64,000 bases of DNA from positions 1-64,000 of the forward strand of contig JAEWAU010000044.1 in the NCBI GenBank assembly GCA_023391535.1, given 5' to 3'. Positions 41,171 to 47,842 of the stretch are shown piece by piece. How positions within the stretch are numbered: the first letter of the stretch is position 1; each line of letters opens with the position of its first letter. The notes beneath the pieces are model-generated. The model searched no databases and had not been told where the DNA came from. It saw only the letters and a list, made by a program, of their open reading frames with translations. This DNA comes from Bacillota bacterium (GTDB lineage Bacteria; Bacillota; Clostridia; Oscillospirales; Ethanoligenentaceae). Made by a program: the position numbers and the translations under genes.

Positions 41171-42784
41171 CTACAGCGCCCATTGGACGGTGACGTCTCC
41201 GTTTTTCGCAATGGAAACCCGATGAATGAACAGGCGGGCCATCTGAGCCTGCTCCTCGATATCCCGCCCGGAAAAGATGTCGAGAACCCGCCGCGAAACC
41301 TCTTTCAGATACCCTTCGTCCGGAACGGGCGTGCCCGGGATGTGCGCCCCGCTCCGGCAGGCCTGCGTTTCGACGCTCTCGATTTGCCTTTGAAGACCGG
41401 CGCGCCGGTTGTCCAGGCCGGTGATATAGTCGCTGACATAGCGGTCGACGACGGCGCCGCCTTTTCCCAGATTCTCCATCATGGCTTTGATCTGAAGGCC
41501 GCAGGCAACCAGCTCCTGCCGCAGGCGGATGAGAACCTCGTCTTCGGAAGGTTCTTGCGGCTCTTTGCGGACGCCGCCTTTGAGGACCCGTTCCGCGTGC
41601 CCGCGCAGGAGCACTTCCATGCGGCTTTCCAGCTCGCGCGACGGTATCCAAAGCCGGTTGGAGCAGGAGCCCTCGCCGTGGTTCGATTTTCCCCGGCAGT
41701 AATAGTAGGCGTACGCGCGGCCGCTTTTCTGCGTATATTTCAGGCCGAAGCTGCAGCCGCATTCCGCGCATTTGGTCAGCCCGGCGAGCCAGGATTTCGA
41801 AGAACGCCTCGGGGCGCCGCCGGCAGGGCCGGTGCCGCCGGCAGGGCCGGTGCCACCGGAAGGACCGGCGCCGTTTCGGGCCAGCATCCGCTGAACGGCG
41901 ATCCATTCCTCCGCCCGAATCAGCGGCTCGTGGCGGCCGACGACGACGAGCCGCTCCGAAGGGGAAGTGGGCTTGTTTTTATCGCGGTTTTTGAAAAAAC
42001 AGCACATGCCGTGTTTTCCGTCGAACGCGTCGAGCCCGTTGTAGACGGCGCAGCCCTGATCGGCGAGATAAGCGTACAGTTCGGGCGTGTTCGCGCAATA
42101 GGCGATGTTTTTAAGGATACGCGAACATGCGGCGGAGGAAAACAGGTGCCCCTGCGACGTGACGGCGCCGGCGGCGTTTAATTTTCGCGCCAGCCGGTGC
42201 GTGTTGGCACCGCCGAGATAGCTCCGGTAGATTTGCCTTACAAGCTCCGCGGCCGCGGGCTCCGGCTCCAGAACGGAGGCGCGCCGGCCTTCGAGCAGAA
42301 TCTGCCGGGAAGCGTATCCGAGCGGGGCGTTGCCGCCCATATACAGCCCCTTGGCGGCCCGGAACCGGTAGTTATCCGAAACGCGCTGCGTGATCGTTTC
42401 ACGTTCCAGCTGGGCGAAGACCATAACGATATAGATCATGGCGCGGCCCATGGGGGTGGAAGTATCGAACTGCTCGGTGGCGCTCACATACTGAACGCCG
42501 TGCCGGTCGAAAAGCTGCAGCAGGTTGGCAAAATCCGTGATGGAACGGGAGACGCGGTCCAGCTTATAGGAGACGATCGCCCGGATCGTTTCCTTCTGAA
42601 CGCCGTCGAGCAGGCGTTCGAAAGCGGGGCGGGCGATGTTTTTGCCGGAAAAGCCCGCGTCGCTGTAGATTTCCGCCTCCCAGCCGTTTGCCGCGCACAC
42701 GGCCCGGCAGCGCTCGATCTGCGCGTCGATGGAGACGCTGTCCGCCTTTTCAATCGATTGGCGCGCGTAGATAGCTGCTTTCAT
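41171..42784 (-). CDS. Large serine recombinase
   Basis: A 537-aa site-specific recombinase of an integrative element. The resolvase domain has catalytic Ser10 (YARQSIEKAD), and YKLDRVSRS and GRAMIYIVMVFAQLERE. The recombinase domain follows, then a zinc ribbon (CAECGCSF ... YYCRGK ... GSCSN, about 330-370) and a coiled coil (about 420-480). A linker of three GGTGPA-type repeats (41814-41866) precedes the ribbon. The gene points at the truncated peroxiredoxin, suggesting that the attachment junction is at about 41143-41170. No cargo gene is certain. Confidence 0.95.
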   Translation of the reverse strand: MKAAIYARQSIEKADSVSIDAQIERCRAVCAANGWEAEIYSDAGFSGKNIARPAFERLLDGVQKETIRAIVSYKLDRVSRSITDFANLLQLFDRHGVQYVSATEQFDTSTPMGRAMIYIVMVFAQLERETITQRVSDNYRFRAAKGLYMGGNAPLGYASRQILLEGRRASVLEPEPAAAELVRQIYRSYLGGANTHRLARKLNAAGAVTSQGHLFSSAACSRILKNIAYCANTPELYAYLADQGCAVYNGLDAFDGKHGMCCFFKNRDKNKPTSPSERLVVVGRHEPLIRAEEWIAVQRMLARNGAGPSGGTGPAGGTGPAGGAPRRSSKSWLAGLTKCAECGCSFGLKYTQKSGRAYAYYYCRGKSNHGEGSCSNRLWIPSRELESRMEVLLRGHAERVLKGGVRKEPQEPSEDEVLIRLRQELVACGLQIKAMMENLGKGGAVVDRYVSDYITGLDNRRAGLQRQIESVETQACRSGAHIPGTPVPDEGYLKEVSRRVLDIFSGRDIEEQAQMARLFIHRVSIAKNGDVTVQWAL

Positions 42785-43037
42785 GCCCGCTCCCTTACTG
42801 ATCTCAATCCTGAATGTGCCCTACGGCGATTCAAAAAACGTTGCGGAAGGTTCGGGAATCCCGCGCAGAGGCAGGTTGCCTATGCAGCGACCAAACTGCT
42901 CAAATTGGCGCCCCGTTCATAATTGGAATTGCTGCAGAAAACCGCCGCGGCATGCGAAACGGCAAAGCGCGCGAAAGACGCCGGAAGCGCGAAAGATGGG
43001 CAAGCCCGGCCGCATAAGATTCCCTGAGGTGAGAATC
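42785..43037. other. Gap upstream of the recombinase, no confident gene
   Basis: About 250 bp. A plus-strand frame through 42809-42922 resembles ribosomal protein S21 over ALRRFKK only and then stops; no ribosome site or continuation was found. Basic peptides in the other frames look random. Confidence 0.4.
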
Positions 43038-43268
43038 TTGGGCAGAAAACGGAAAAAGACCGAGCTGCGTATCCTTGAAGAAGCCCCGCCCGCCGTGCCC
43101 GAAGAAGAGCGCGCGAAACAGGTTGAGCGCGCCCTTTCGGAAATTGCGGAATTGGTGCGGGCGGGCGTGAATCAGGACCGCCTGCGCGAGGGCAGGCCGC
43201 CGATTACAAAACAGCAGGCGCGCGAGGGCGTTTTCTATTGGGCGGAGAACCGGGATGAGCACCGGTGA
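43038..43268 (+). CDS. Small charged protein next to the recombinase
   Basis: A 76-aa hypothetical protein, starting TTG at 43038 after GAGGTGA (GTG 43029 is an alternative). Highly charged: RKRKKTELRILEE, then EEERAKQVERALSEIAELV, ending GVFYWAENRDEHR. It is divergent from the recombinase. It could be a small DNA-binding or directionality partner of the element, but nothing in it proves that. Codon use fits a real gene. Confidence 0.6.
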   Translation: MGRKRKKTELRILEEAPPAVPEEERAKQVERALSEIAELVRAGVNQDRLREGRPPITKQQAREGVFYWAENRDEHR

Positions 43269-43400
43269 GCCGGGCCGAAAAAAACAGAGGATTCCATGCC
43301 GGGGAGGCGGAGTTACACTTCCATCATAGTACCGAGAAGCGGAATTTACCACAGAGTGCGGCGAACGAAACAGAGTGGGGGAGCTTTTATTTGGATCGGG

Positions 43401-43429
43401 TTGCATAACGGAAAGCGCCATGCTATACT
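43401..43429 (+). promoter_or_regulatory. Promoter of the rsmH-like leader RNA
   Basis: TTGCAT (43401-43406), 17-bp spacer, TATACT (43424-43429). Transcription would start near 43436, about 295 nt before the rsmH-like start codon. Confidence 0.8.
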
Positions 43430-43435
43430 TGGAAA

Positions 43436-43547
43436 AATATTGATTCCTGCCCGATATCCCGAACAGGCGGCGAAGCATGCCCAAAAAGATTTTGATACGG
43501 GCGGATATCGCGGGCCCTGCGGGCAGCCTGCCGATGTCCGCCTTTTT
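43436..43547 (+). ncRNA. Candidate riboswitch/attenuator or small RNA ending in a terminator
   Basis: About 110 nt from promoter to a terminator. GGCGGATATCG (43500-43510) pairs with CGATGTCCGCC (43532-43542), followed by TTTTT. The same 5' arm can instead pair with CGATATCC (43452-43459), an antiterminator. CCTG/CAGG (43446/43464) and GCCC/GGGC (43478/43499) would organise the upstream part. No known riboswitch class was recognised. Confidence 0.6.
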
Positions 43548-43641
43548 ATAAGAGCTGCCCATTGTGTGCTGATACAGCCGAATCCGTTTCGCAGCGGAAA
43601 CGGTGAATTACGGTGCGCTTGTTTGACTAATTCAATTCTGT

Positions 43642-43662
43642 AACAGGAGCGCCGCCCCTGTT
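43642..43662 (+). other. Hairpin in the rsmH-like leader
   Basis: AACAGG (43642-43647) and CCTGTT (43657-43662) flank a 9-nt GC-rich loop. It lies between the terminator and the start codon. Confidence 0.45.
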
Positions 43663-43711
43663 CGGGTGGCTTCATGCTTTGCCAGGAAAAGCAAAACTTC
43701 ACTTATAGTTT

Positions 43712-43733
43712 ATAGAATGGAAGGTTATTCTAT
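43712..43733 (+). promoter_or_regulatory. Ribosome site held in a hairpin loop
   Basis: ATAGAAT (43712-43718) pairs with ATTCTAT (43727-43733). The loop is GGAAGGTT, containing the Shine-Dalgarno sequence, and the first two bases of the ATG at 43732 are in the stem. This could limit translation unless opened. Confidence 0.6.
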
Positions 43734-44781
43734 GGAAAACCAGGAACCGCAGCACAAACGGCGCGTTCGGTACAAAGGAACGCATCCGAGAAACTTCAGT
43801 GAAAAATACAAGGAACTGCAGCCCGAAAAGTATGCGGATACGGTTGAAAAAATCATCCAAAAGGGCAATACGCCCGCCGGAATGCATATTTCCATCATGG
43901 TGGAGGAAATTCTGAATTTTCTGGCGATCCGGCCGGGCAAGGTGGGGCTGGACGCAACGCTGGGGTACGGCGGGCACACATCCGCAATGCTCAAATGCCT
44001 GGAAAACAAAGGGCATCTTTATGCTTTGGATATCGACCCGATTGAAATAGACAAAACCAGAGAACGCCTGGAAAAGCTGGGCTATGGGCCGGATATCCTG
44101 ACGATCCGGCATCTTAATTTCGCCAATATCGATCAAGTTGCTGCCGAGGCGGGAAAGTTCGATTTTGTACTGGCGGATTTAGGCGTATCCTCCATGCAGA
44201 TCGATAACCCCGAGAGGGGATTTTCGTATAAAAAGGACGGCCCGCTGGATTTGAGAATGAACCCGGAAAAGGGTGTTCCCGCGGCCCAGCGTTTAAAAGG
44301 ATTGACCCGGGAGGAATTGGAAGGCCTGCTGGTCGAAAATGCGGACGAACCTTACGCAAAGGAAATATCCAAAGCGATTATTTCAAAGCTCAGAAGCGGC
44401 GTCGACATTTCTACGACGACGAAACTTCATGAGATCATTAAAGAAGCGCTTCGGTTTCTTCCGGCAGCCGAGAGAGACGAGGCGGTTAAAAAATCGAGCC
44501 AAAGGGTATTTCAGGCGCTTCGAATCGATGTAAACAGTGAATTTGAGGTTCTGTATACGTTTTTGGAAAAGCTTCCCGACGCCCTTGCGAAAAACGGACG
44601 CGTTGCCGTGCTGACGTTTCATTCGGGCGAGGACAGATTGGTGAAAAAGTCGTTTAAACGCTACTTCCAGGAGGGCGTTTACCGTGAGATCGCAACCGAG
44701 GTGACACGGCCTTCGGCAGAAGAATGCAGCCGCAACAGCCGTGCCCGTTCCGCCAAGATGAGATGGGCGGTTAAAGCGTAG
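43732..44781 (+). CDS. RsmH-like 16S rRNA (cytosine-N4) methyltransferase paralogue
   Basis: A 349-aa SAM methyltransferase of the RsmH/MraW family, which normally methylates C1402 of 16S rRNA. It shows GLDATLGYGGHTSAML, DIDPIEID, LADLGVSSMQID, GFSYKKDGPLDLRMN and LTFHSGEDRLVKKSFK. A basic N-terminal extension of about 40 aa (HKRRVRYKGTHPRNF) precedes the usual start. It is not beside mraZ, ftsL or penicillin-binding protein genes, so it is probably a second copy. Codons are richer in A/T than in the flanking 30 kb. Leader RNA and start hairpin suggest tight control. Confidence 0.88.
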   Translation: MENQEPQHKRRVRYKGTHPRNFSEKYKELQPEKYADTVEKIIQKGNTPAGMHISIMVEEILNFLAIRPGKVGLDATLGYGGHTSAMLKCLENKGHLYALDIDPIEIDKTRERLEKLGYGPDILTIRHLNFANIDQVAAEAGKFDFVLADLGVSSMQIDNPERGFSYKKDGPLDLRMNPEKGVPAAQRLKGLTREELEGLLVENADEPYAKEISKAIISKLRSGVDISTTTKLHEIIKEALRFLPAAERDEAVKKSSQRVFQALRIDVNSEFEVLYTFLEKLPDALAKNGRVAVLTFHSGEDRLVKKSFKRYFQEGVYREIATEVTRPSAEECSRNSRARSAKMRWAVKA

Positions 44782-45130
44782 GTTCACGGAGGTATATTCG
44801 GCTTTTCTTCCGGGATTTCACGAAGATCAAAGAACTGAAGCGGGGACGGATTCCGAATTTGAGGATAAAAGATAAAATAACGTTTTTATTGAGTTGGTTT
44901 TTTAAACAGAGTATAGTCTTATTGTAAATTTGATGAATGCCAAAGAGGTATATAGGTGTATAATTAGAGCAAAAGGAAGGTAAGCAGCGGAAGGCACGGC
45001 GTTCCCGGGCAGCGTGAGGCGCGAACACTGTCGGCGTCCGGCCCGGCTGCGGCGGAAACCGGGCGGTTTTCATCAGGAAGCGTCTGCTCGCCGCGGCTGG
45101 GCAGATTCACTTCCCCGGATTTCGGCCGGG
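44782..45130 (+). promoter_or_regulatory. Tandem promoters upstream of the nitroreductase
   Basis: TTGAGT (44889-44894), 17-bp spacer, TATAGT (44912-44917); and ATGCCA, 16-bp spacer, TATAAT (44959-44964). About 300 nt of leader follow, with a short hairpin CCCGG/CCGGG followed by GGTTTT near 45036-45066. No convincing ORF in this stretch. Confidence 0.55.
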
Positions 45131-45241
45131 ATGCGTTCGGGATGCGTTCGGGATGCGTTCGGAATGGGTTCGGAATGAGTTCGAAATGAGTTCGGAATGG
45201 GTTCGGAAAGAGTTCGGAATGGGTTCGGAAAGAGCTCGGAA
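45131..45241. repeat. Ten 11-bp direct repeats
   Basis: The unit ATGNGTTCGGR recurs with an exact 11-bp period from 45131 to about 45241 (starts at 45131, 45142, 45153, 45164, 45175, 45186, 45197, 45208, 45219, 45230). The first three have GC-type bases, the later ones drift to AAAGAGTTCGG. The array ends 21 bp before the nitroreductase ATG, abutting its ribosome site. Confidence 0.9.
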
Positions 45242-45262
45242 AGAAGTCAGGAGGGGATTGCC

Positions 45263-46102
45263 ATGATTTTTACGGAGCCGTTGGAAGCGGTTGTCGGCCG
45301 GCGGTATTCGGTGCGCACCTATGTGAAAAAGCCGCTCGGCCCGCAGACAAAAGATGAGATCGCGGCGTATATCGAATCGCTCTCGAGCCCCTTCCCTGCA
45401 AAGCCGTCCTTTCGGCTGGTGGAGGCGGAGCCTGCGGCGAACGGCGCCAGACTCGGCACCTACGGAATGATCAGGGGCGCGTCCGTTTTTATCGCGTCCG
45501 GGGTGAAGGAGGGGGCGTTTGCCACCGAAGCCCTCGGTTATGAATTTGAAAAACTGATCCTGTTCCTGACGACGCTCGGGCTCGGCACCTGCTGGCTTGG
45601 CGGCACGTTCAACCGCGCCGGGTTCCGAAAGGCCCTGGGAGAGCCGGAGGACGGACTTTTCCCCGCGATTTCGCCGGTGGGCTATTTCGAAAAAAAGAGC
45701 TTTCGGGAAACTCTGGTGCGCGGTTTTGTTCATGCGGATTCGCGAAAGCCGTGGGAAGAGCTGTTCTTCGACGGCGGTTTTGCGGCGCCCCTCTCGAAAG
45801 AAAACGCCGGCGCTTATGCCTTCCCTCTGGAGATGGTGCGGCTGGGGCCGTCGGCGTCCAATAAGCAGCCCTGGCGAATCGTCCGGGAAGCCGGCCGCTA
45901 TCACTTTTACGCATACAAACTTCCGGGTTACAGCCGTGTGTTTCCTTTCGATATGCAAAGCATCGACATGGGGATTGCGGCCTGCCATTTTCACCTTGCG
46001 GCTATGGAAAAAGGGCTGCCCGGGAGTTTCAGCCTGGACGCGGCACCCGCGTTGAATTTGCCGGAAAACCTGGTTTACCGGTTTTCCTGGCTTCCGGATT
46101 GA
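45263..46102 (+). CDS. Nitroreductase-family protein
   Basis: A 279-aa FMN-fold protein of the nitroreductase superfamily (TM1586/NADH-type group). RRYSVRTYVKKPL near the N-terminus binds FMN phosphate; GLGTCWLGG and a late SNKQPWRIV match the second flavin contact, suggesting two related halves in one chain. Substrate unknown. ATG 45263 has AGGAGGGG. The 11-bp repeat array lies directly upstream. Single gene between the RsmH paralogue and the GGDEF gene. Confidence 0.87.
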   Translation: MIFTEPLEAVVGRRYSVRTYVKKPLGPQTKDEIAAYIESLSSPFPAKPSFRLVEAEPAANGARLGTYGMIRGASVFIASGVKEGAFATEALGYEFEKLILFLTTLGLGTCWLGGTFNRAGFRKALGEPEDGLFPAISPVGYFEKKSFRETLVRGFVHADSRKPWEELFFDGGFAAPLSKENAGAYAFPLEMVRLGPSASNKQPWRIVREAGRYHFYAYKLPGYSRVFPFDMQSIDMGIAACHFHLAAMEKGLPGSFSLDAAPALNLPENLVYRFSWLPD

Positions 46103-46187
46103 ACCGGCCGGGCCAAACCCCGGCGCGGCGGTGCTGCGCGGAAGGATATCATTCCGGTAATGAAGTGATTTTGCGAGGATATCTAAA

Positions 46188-47294
46188 ATGTGCATGAGTG
46201 AAACGGAAGGCAGGATCTCCATATTGGGGGAGTTTGCCGACAAAACTCTCGAAAAAGAGTTTTTCAACCATTATATGGGCAAGGCCATCAAATATATCAA
46301 GCCGATCTCGCTCGTTTTGGGAATTCTCTATCTGCTGTTCATAATCCCGGATTACTTTAACATAAAAGATCAGGGGACATTTCTCGTCATTCTGGCAAAC
46401 CGGGTTATCTTCCTGCTCCTGGTAATCGTTCTGTTTCTTGCATGCACGAAGGTTAAAAATTACGAAACCCTTGCCTTCTGGATAACCGTTTATGAGGTGA
46501 TGGGCGTCATTTCGTTTATGATTATTTTCGGACTGTATGAAAACCCAAACTTTCTGATTCAGGCTTTTGGCGTGATGATTTTAGTTATGGGGATCTTTCT
46601 TGTTCCGAATAAATTTATCAATACGCTGGTTACCTCCTGCCTCATAACGGTTGCATTTTTTGCTTTGTCTTATTACAACAGAAGCGCTCTCAAACCTTCG
46701 GAGTATTTGGCGGGAATCGTATATATCCTGATCGTTTTAGTTCTCAGCAGCATTTCGTCCTTCCGCAATAACTGTTTAAACCGGAAAGAATACAGGAACA
46801 GCAAAGAACTGCTCCTCTTATCCACCACCGATCAGCTTACTCATATCTATAACCGGGCGCGGTTCAACGAAGAGCTTGAGCAATGGATTCGTAATTCGAA
46901 AGAGCAAAAAAGGCTTTTTTCGGTTGCGATATTCGACATTGACAACTTCAAAAATGTCAACGACCGTCTGGGACATCTGGCCGGAGACAAAGTGCTGGTG
47001 GGAATCGCAGATGCCGTTCAGGCATCGATCCGGCAAGGCGATTTTTTCGCAAGATGGGGAGGCGACGAATTTGTGCTGCTGCTTCCCGATACGGACAGGC
47101 AGGAAGCGACGGAAATAACCGAGAGGCTGAAGACTTTAATTTCCGATAACATTTTTGAAACGGTGGGAAGGGTTACCTGCAGCTTCGGAATAGCCGTGTC
47201 AAGAGAAAACGACAACGCTGAAGTTCTGCTGGAGCGTGCGGATACGCTCCTGTATAAAGCCAAGGATGCGGGCAGAAACATCGTGGTGAGCTAG
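46188..47294 (+). CDS. Membrane diguanylate cyclase (GGDEF)
   Basis: A 368-aa protein with about six transmembrane helices (about 37-200) and a C-terminal GGDEF domain (about 212-368). The active site RWGGDEFVLLLP is intact; DxLTxIYNR (DQLTHIYNR) and FDIDNFKNVND (metal site) are present, so it should make cyclic di-GMP. An RxxD inhibitory site is not evident. GAGGA precedes ATG 46188. The A/T-rich codon use differs from the GC-rich neighbours to the left and right. Confidence 0.93.
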   Translation: MCMSETEGRISILGEFADKTLEKEFFNHYMGKAIKYIKPISLVLGILYLLFIIPDYFNIKDQGTFLVILANRVIFLLLVIVLFLACTKVKNYETLAFWITVYEVMGVISFMIIFGLYENPNFLIQAFGVMILVMGIFLVPNKFINTLVTSCLITVAFFALSYYNRSALKPSEYLAGIVYILIVLVLSSISSFRNNCLNRKEYRNSKELLLLSTTDQLTHIYNRARFNEELEQWIRNSKEQKRLFSVAIFDIDNFKNVNDRLGHLAGDKVLVGIADAVQASIRQGDFFARWGGDEFVLLLPDTDRQEATEITERLKTLISDNIFETVGRVTCSFGIAVSRENDNAEVLLERADTLLYKAKDAGRNIVVS

Positions 47295-47465
47295 CTTTGC
47301 CGCACAGGAAACCGGCGAAATGGATAAACGGAGCATTCGGCCGCTTCGGAAAACCCATCTGAAAGGGTTTGCAGAGCGATGCTCCTGCTGCGGAATGGAA
47401 TGAGGCTGTATAAATCGCTCCGGATTTTGCCTATACTATTGGAAAAAGGTGAAGGAGCTGTTCGT

Positions 47466-47696
47466 ATGGTGCGCACAAGAAAACCCGCAGAACAAAAAAT
47501 CAGGGAACTGGAAGCGATGAAATCGCAGCTGATTGCGAAAATGGAAAAGCTGAAGGTTCAGGTCGCAAAGATCGATTCCTCTATTCGGTCCATTGAGAGC
47601 GGGCGGAAGGAAAAAGAGCTTGAAAAGCTGCTCGCGGCCATCCAGGCAACCGGAAGGTCTCCGGAAGAAGTTCTCGCGGCGTTGAAATCCGCGTAA
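47466..47696 (+). CDS. Small coiled-coil protein
   Basis: A 76-aa hypothetical protein. A Lys/Glu-rich coiled coil (about 8-55, ELEAMKSQLIAKMEKLKVQVAK) is followed by a short helix LLAAIQATGRSPEEVLAAL. This resembles small proteins of mobile elements (DUF4315 type), a weak resemblance. AAGGAG precedes the ATG; a TATACT lies about 35 bp upstream. A strong terminator follows at once. Confidence 0.75.
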   Translation: MVRTRKPAEQKIRELEAMKSQLIAKMEKLKVQVAKIDSSIRSIESGRKEKELEKLLAAIQATGRSPEEVLAALKSA

Positions 47697-47700
47697 AAAA

Positions 47701-47737
47701 AACGGAGCGGCCCGAACTTGGGGCTGCTCCGTTTTTT
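47701..47737 (+). terminator. Rho-independent terminator after the coiled-coil gene
   Basis: AACGGAGC and GCTCCGTT enclose an inner GCCC/GGGC, followed by TTTTTT. It marks the right edge of the accessory-looking region. Confidence 0.92.
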
Positions 47738-47842
47738 CGCGTCCGGTCTCCGCGAAGGAACGCGCGAAGGGGCGGCGCATAACGGAAAGCAATGCGGACA
47801 TGCCGGACAGCGCGGGCGCGGGAAACGGTTCCGATGGCGGAA

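Noticed and set aside
42809..42922. Ribosomal protein S21 gene or remnant
   Set aside because: Only ALRRFKK plus a Cys resembles S21; the conserved REHYEKPS-type continuation is missing in all frames.
42900..43562. A 220-aa minus-strand ORF across the small gene and leader RNA
   Set aside because: It is antisense to the better-supported small gene, promoter and terminator, and has no recognisable domain.
43654..43662. CCTGTT as the right-hand attachment core matching CCTGTT at the peroxiredoxin break
   Set aside because: The sequence to its right does not continue the peroxiredoxin in any frame, and a 6-bp match is expected by chance; it is better explained as a hairpin arm.
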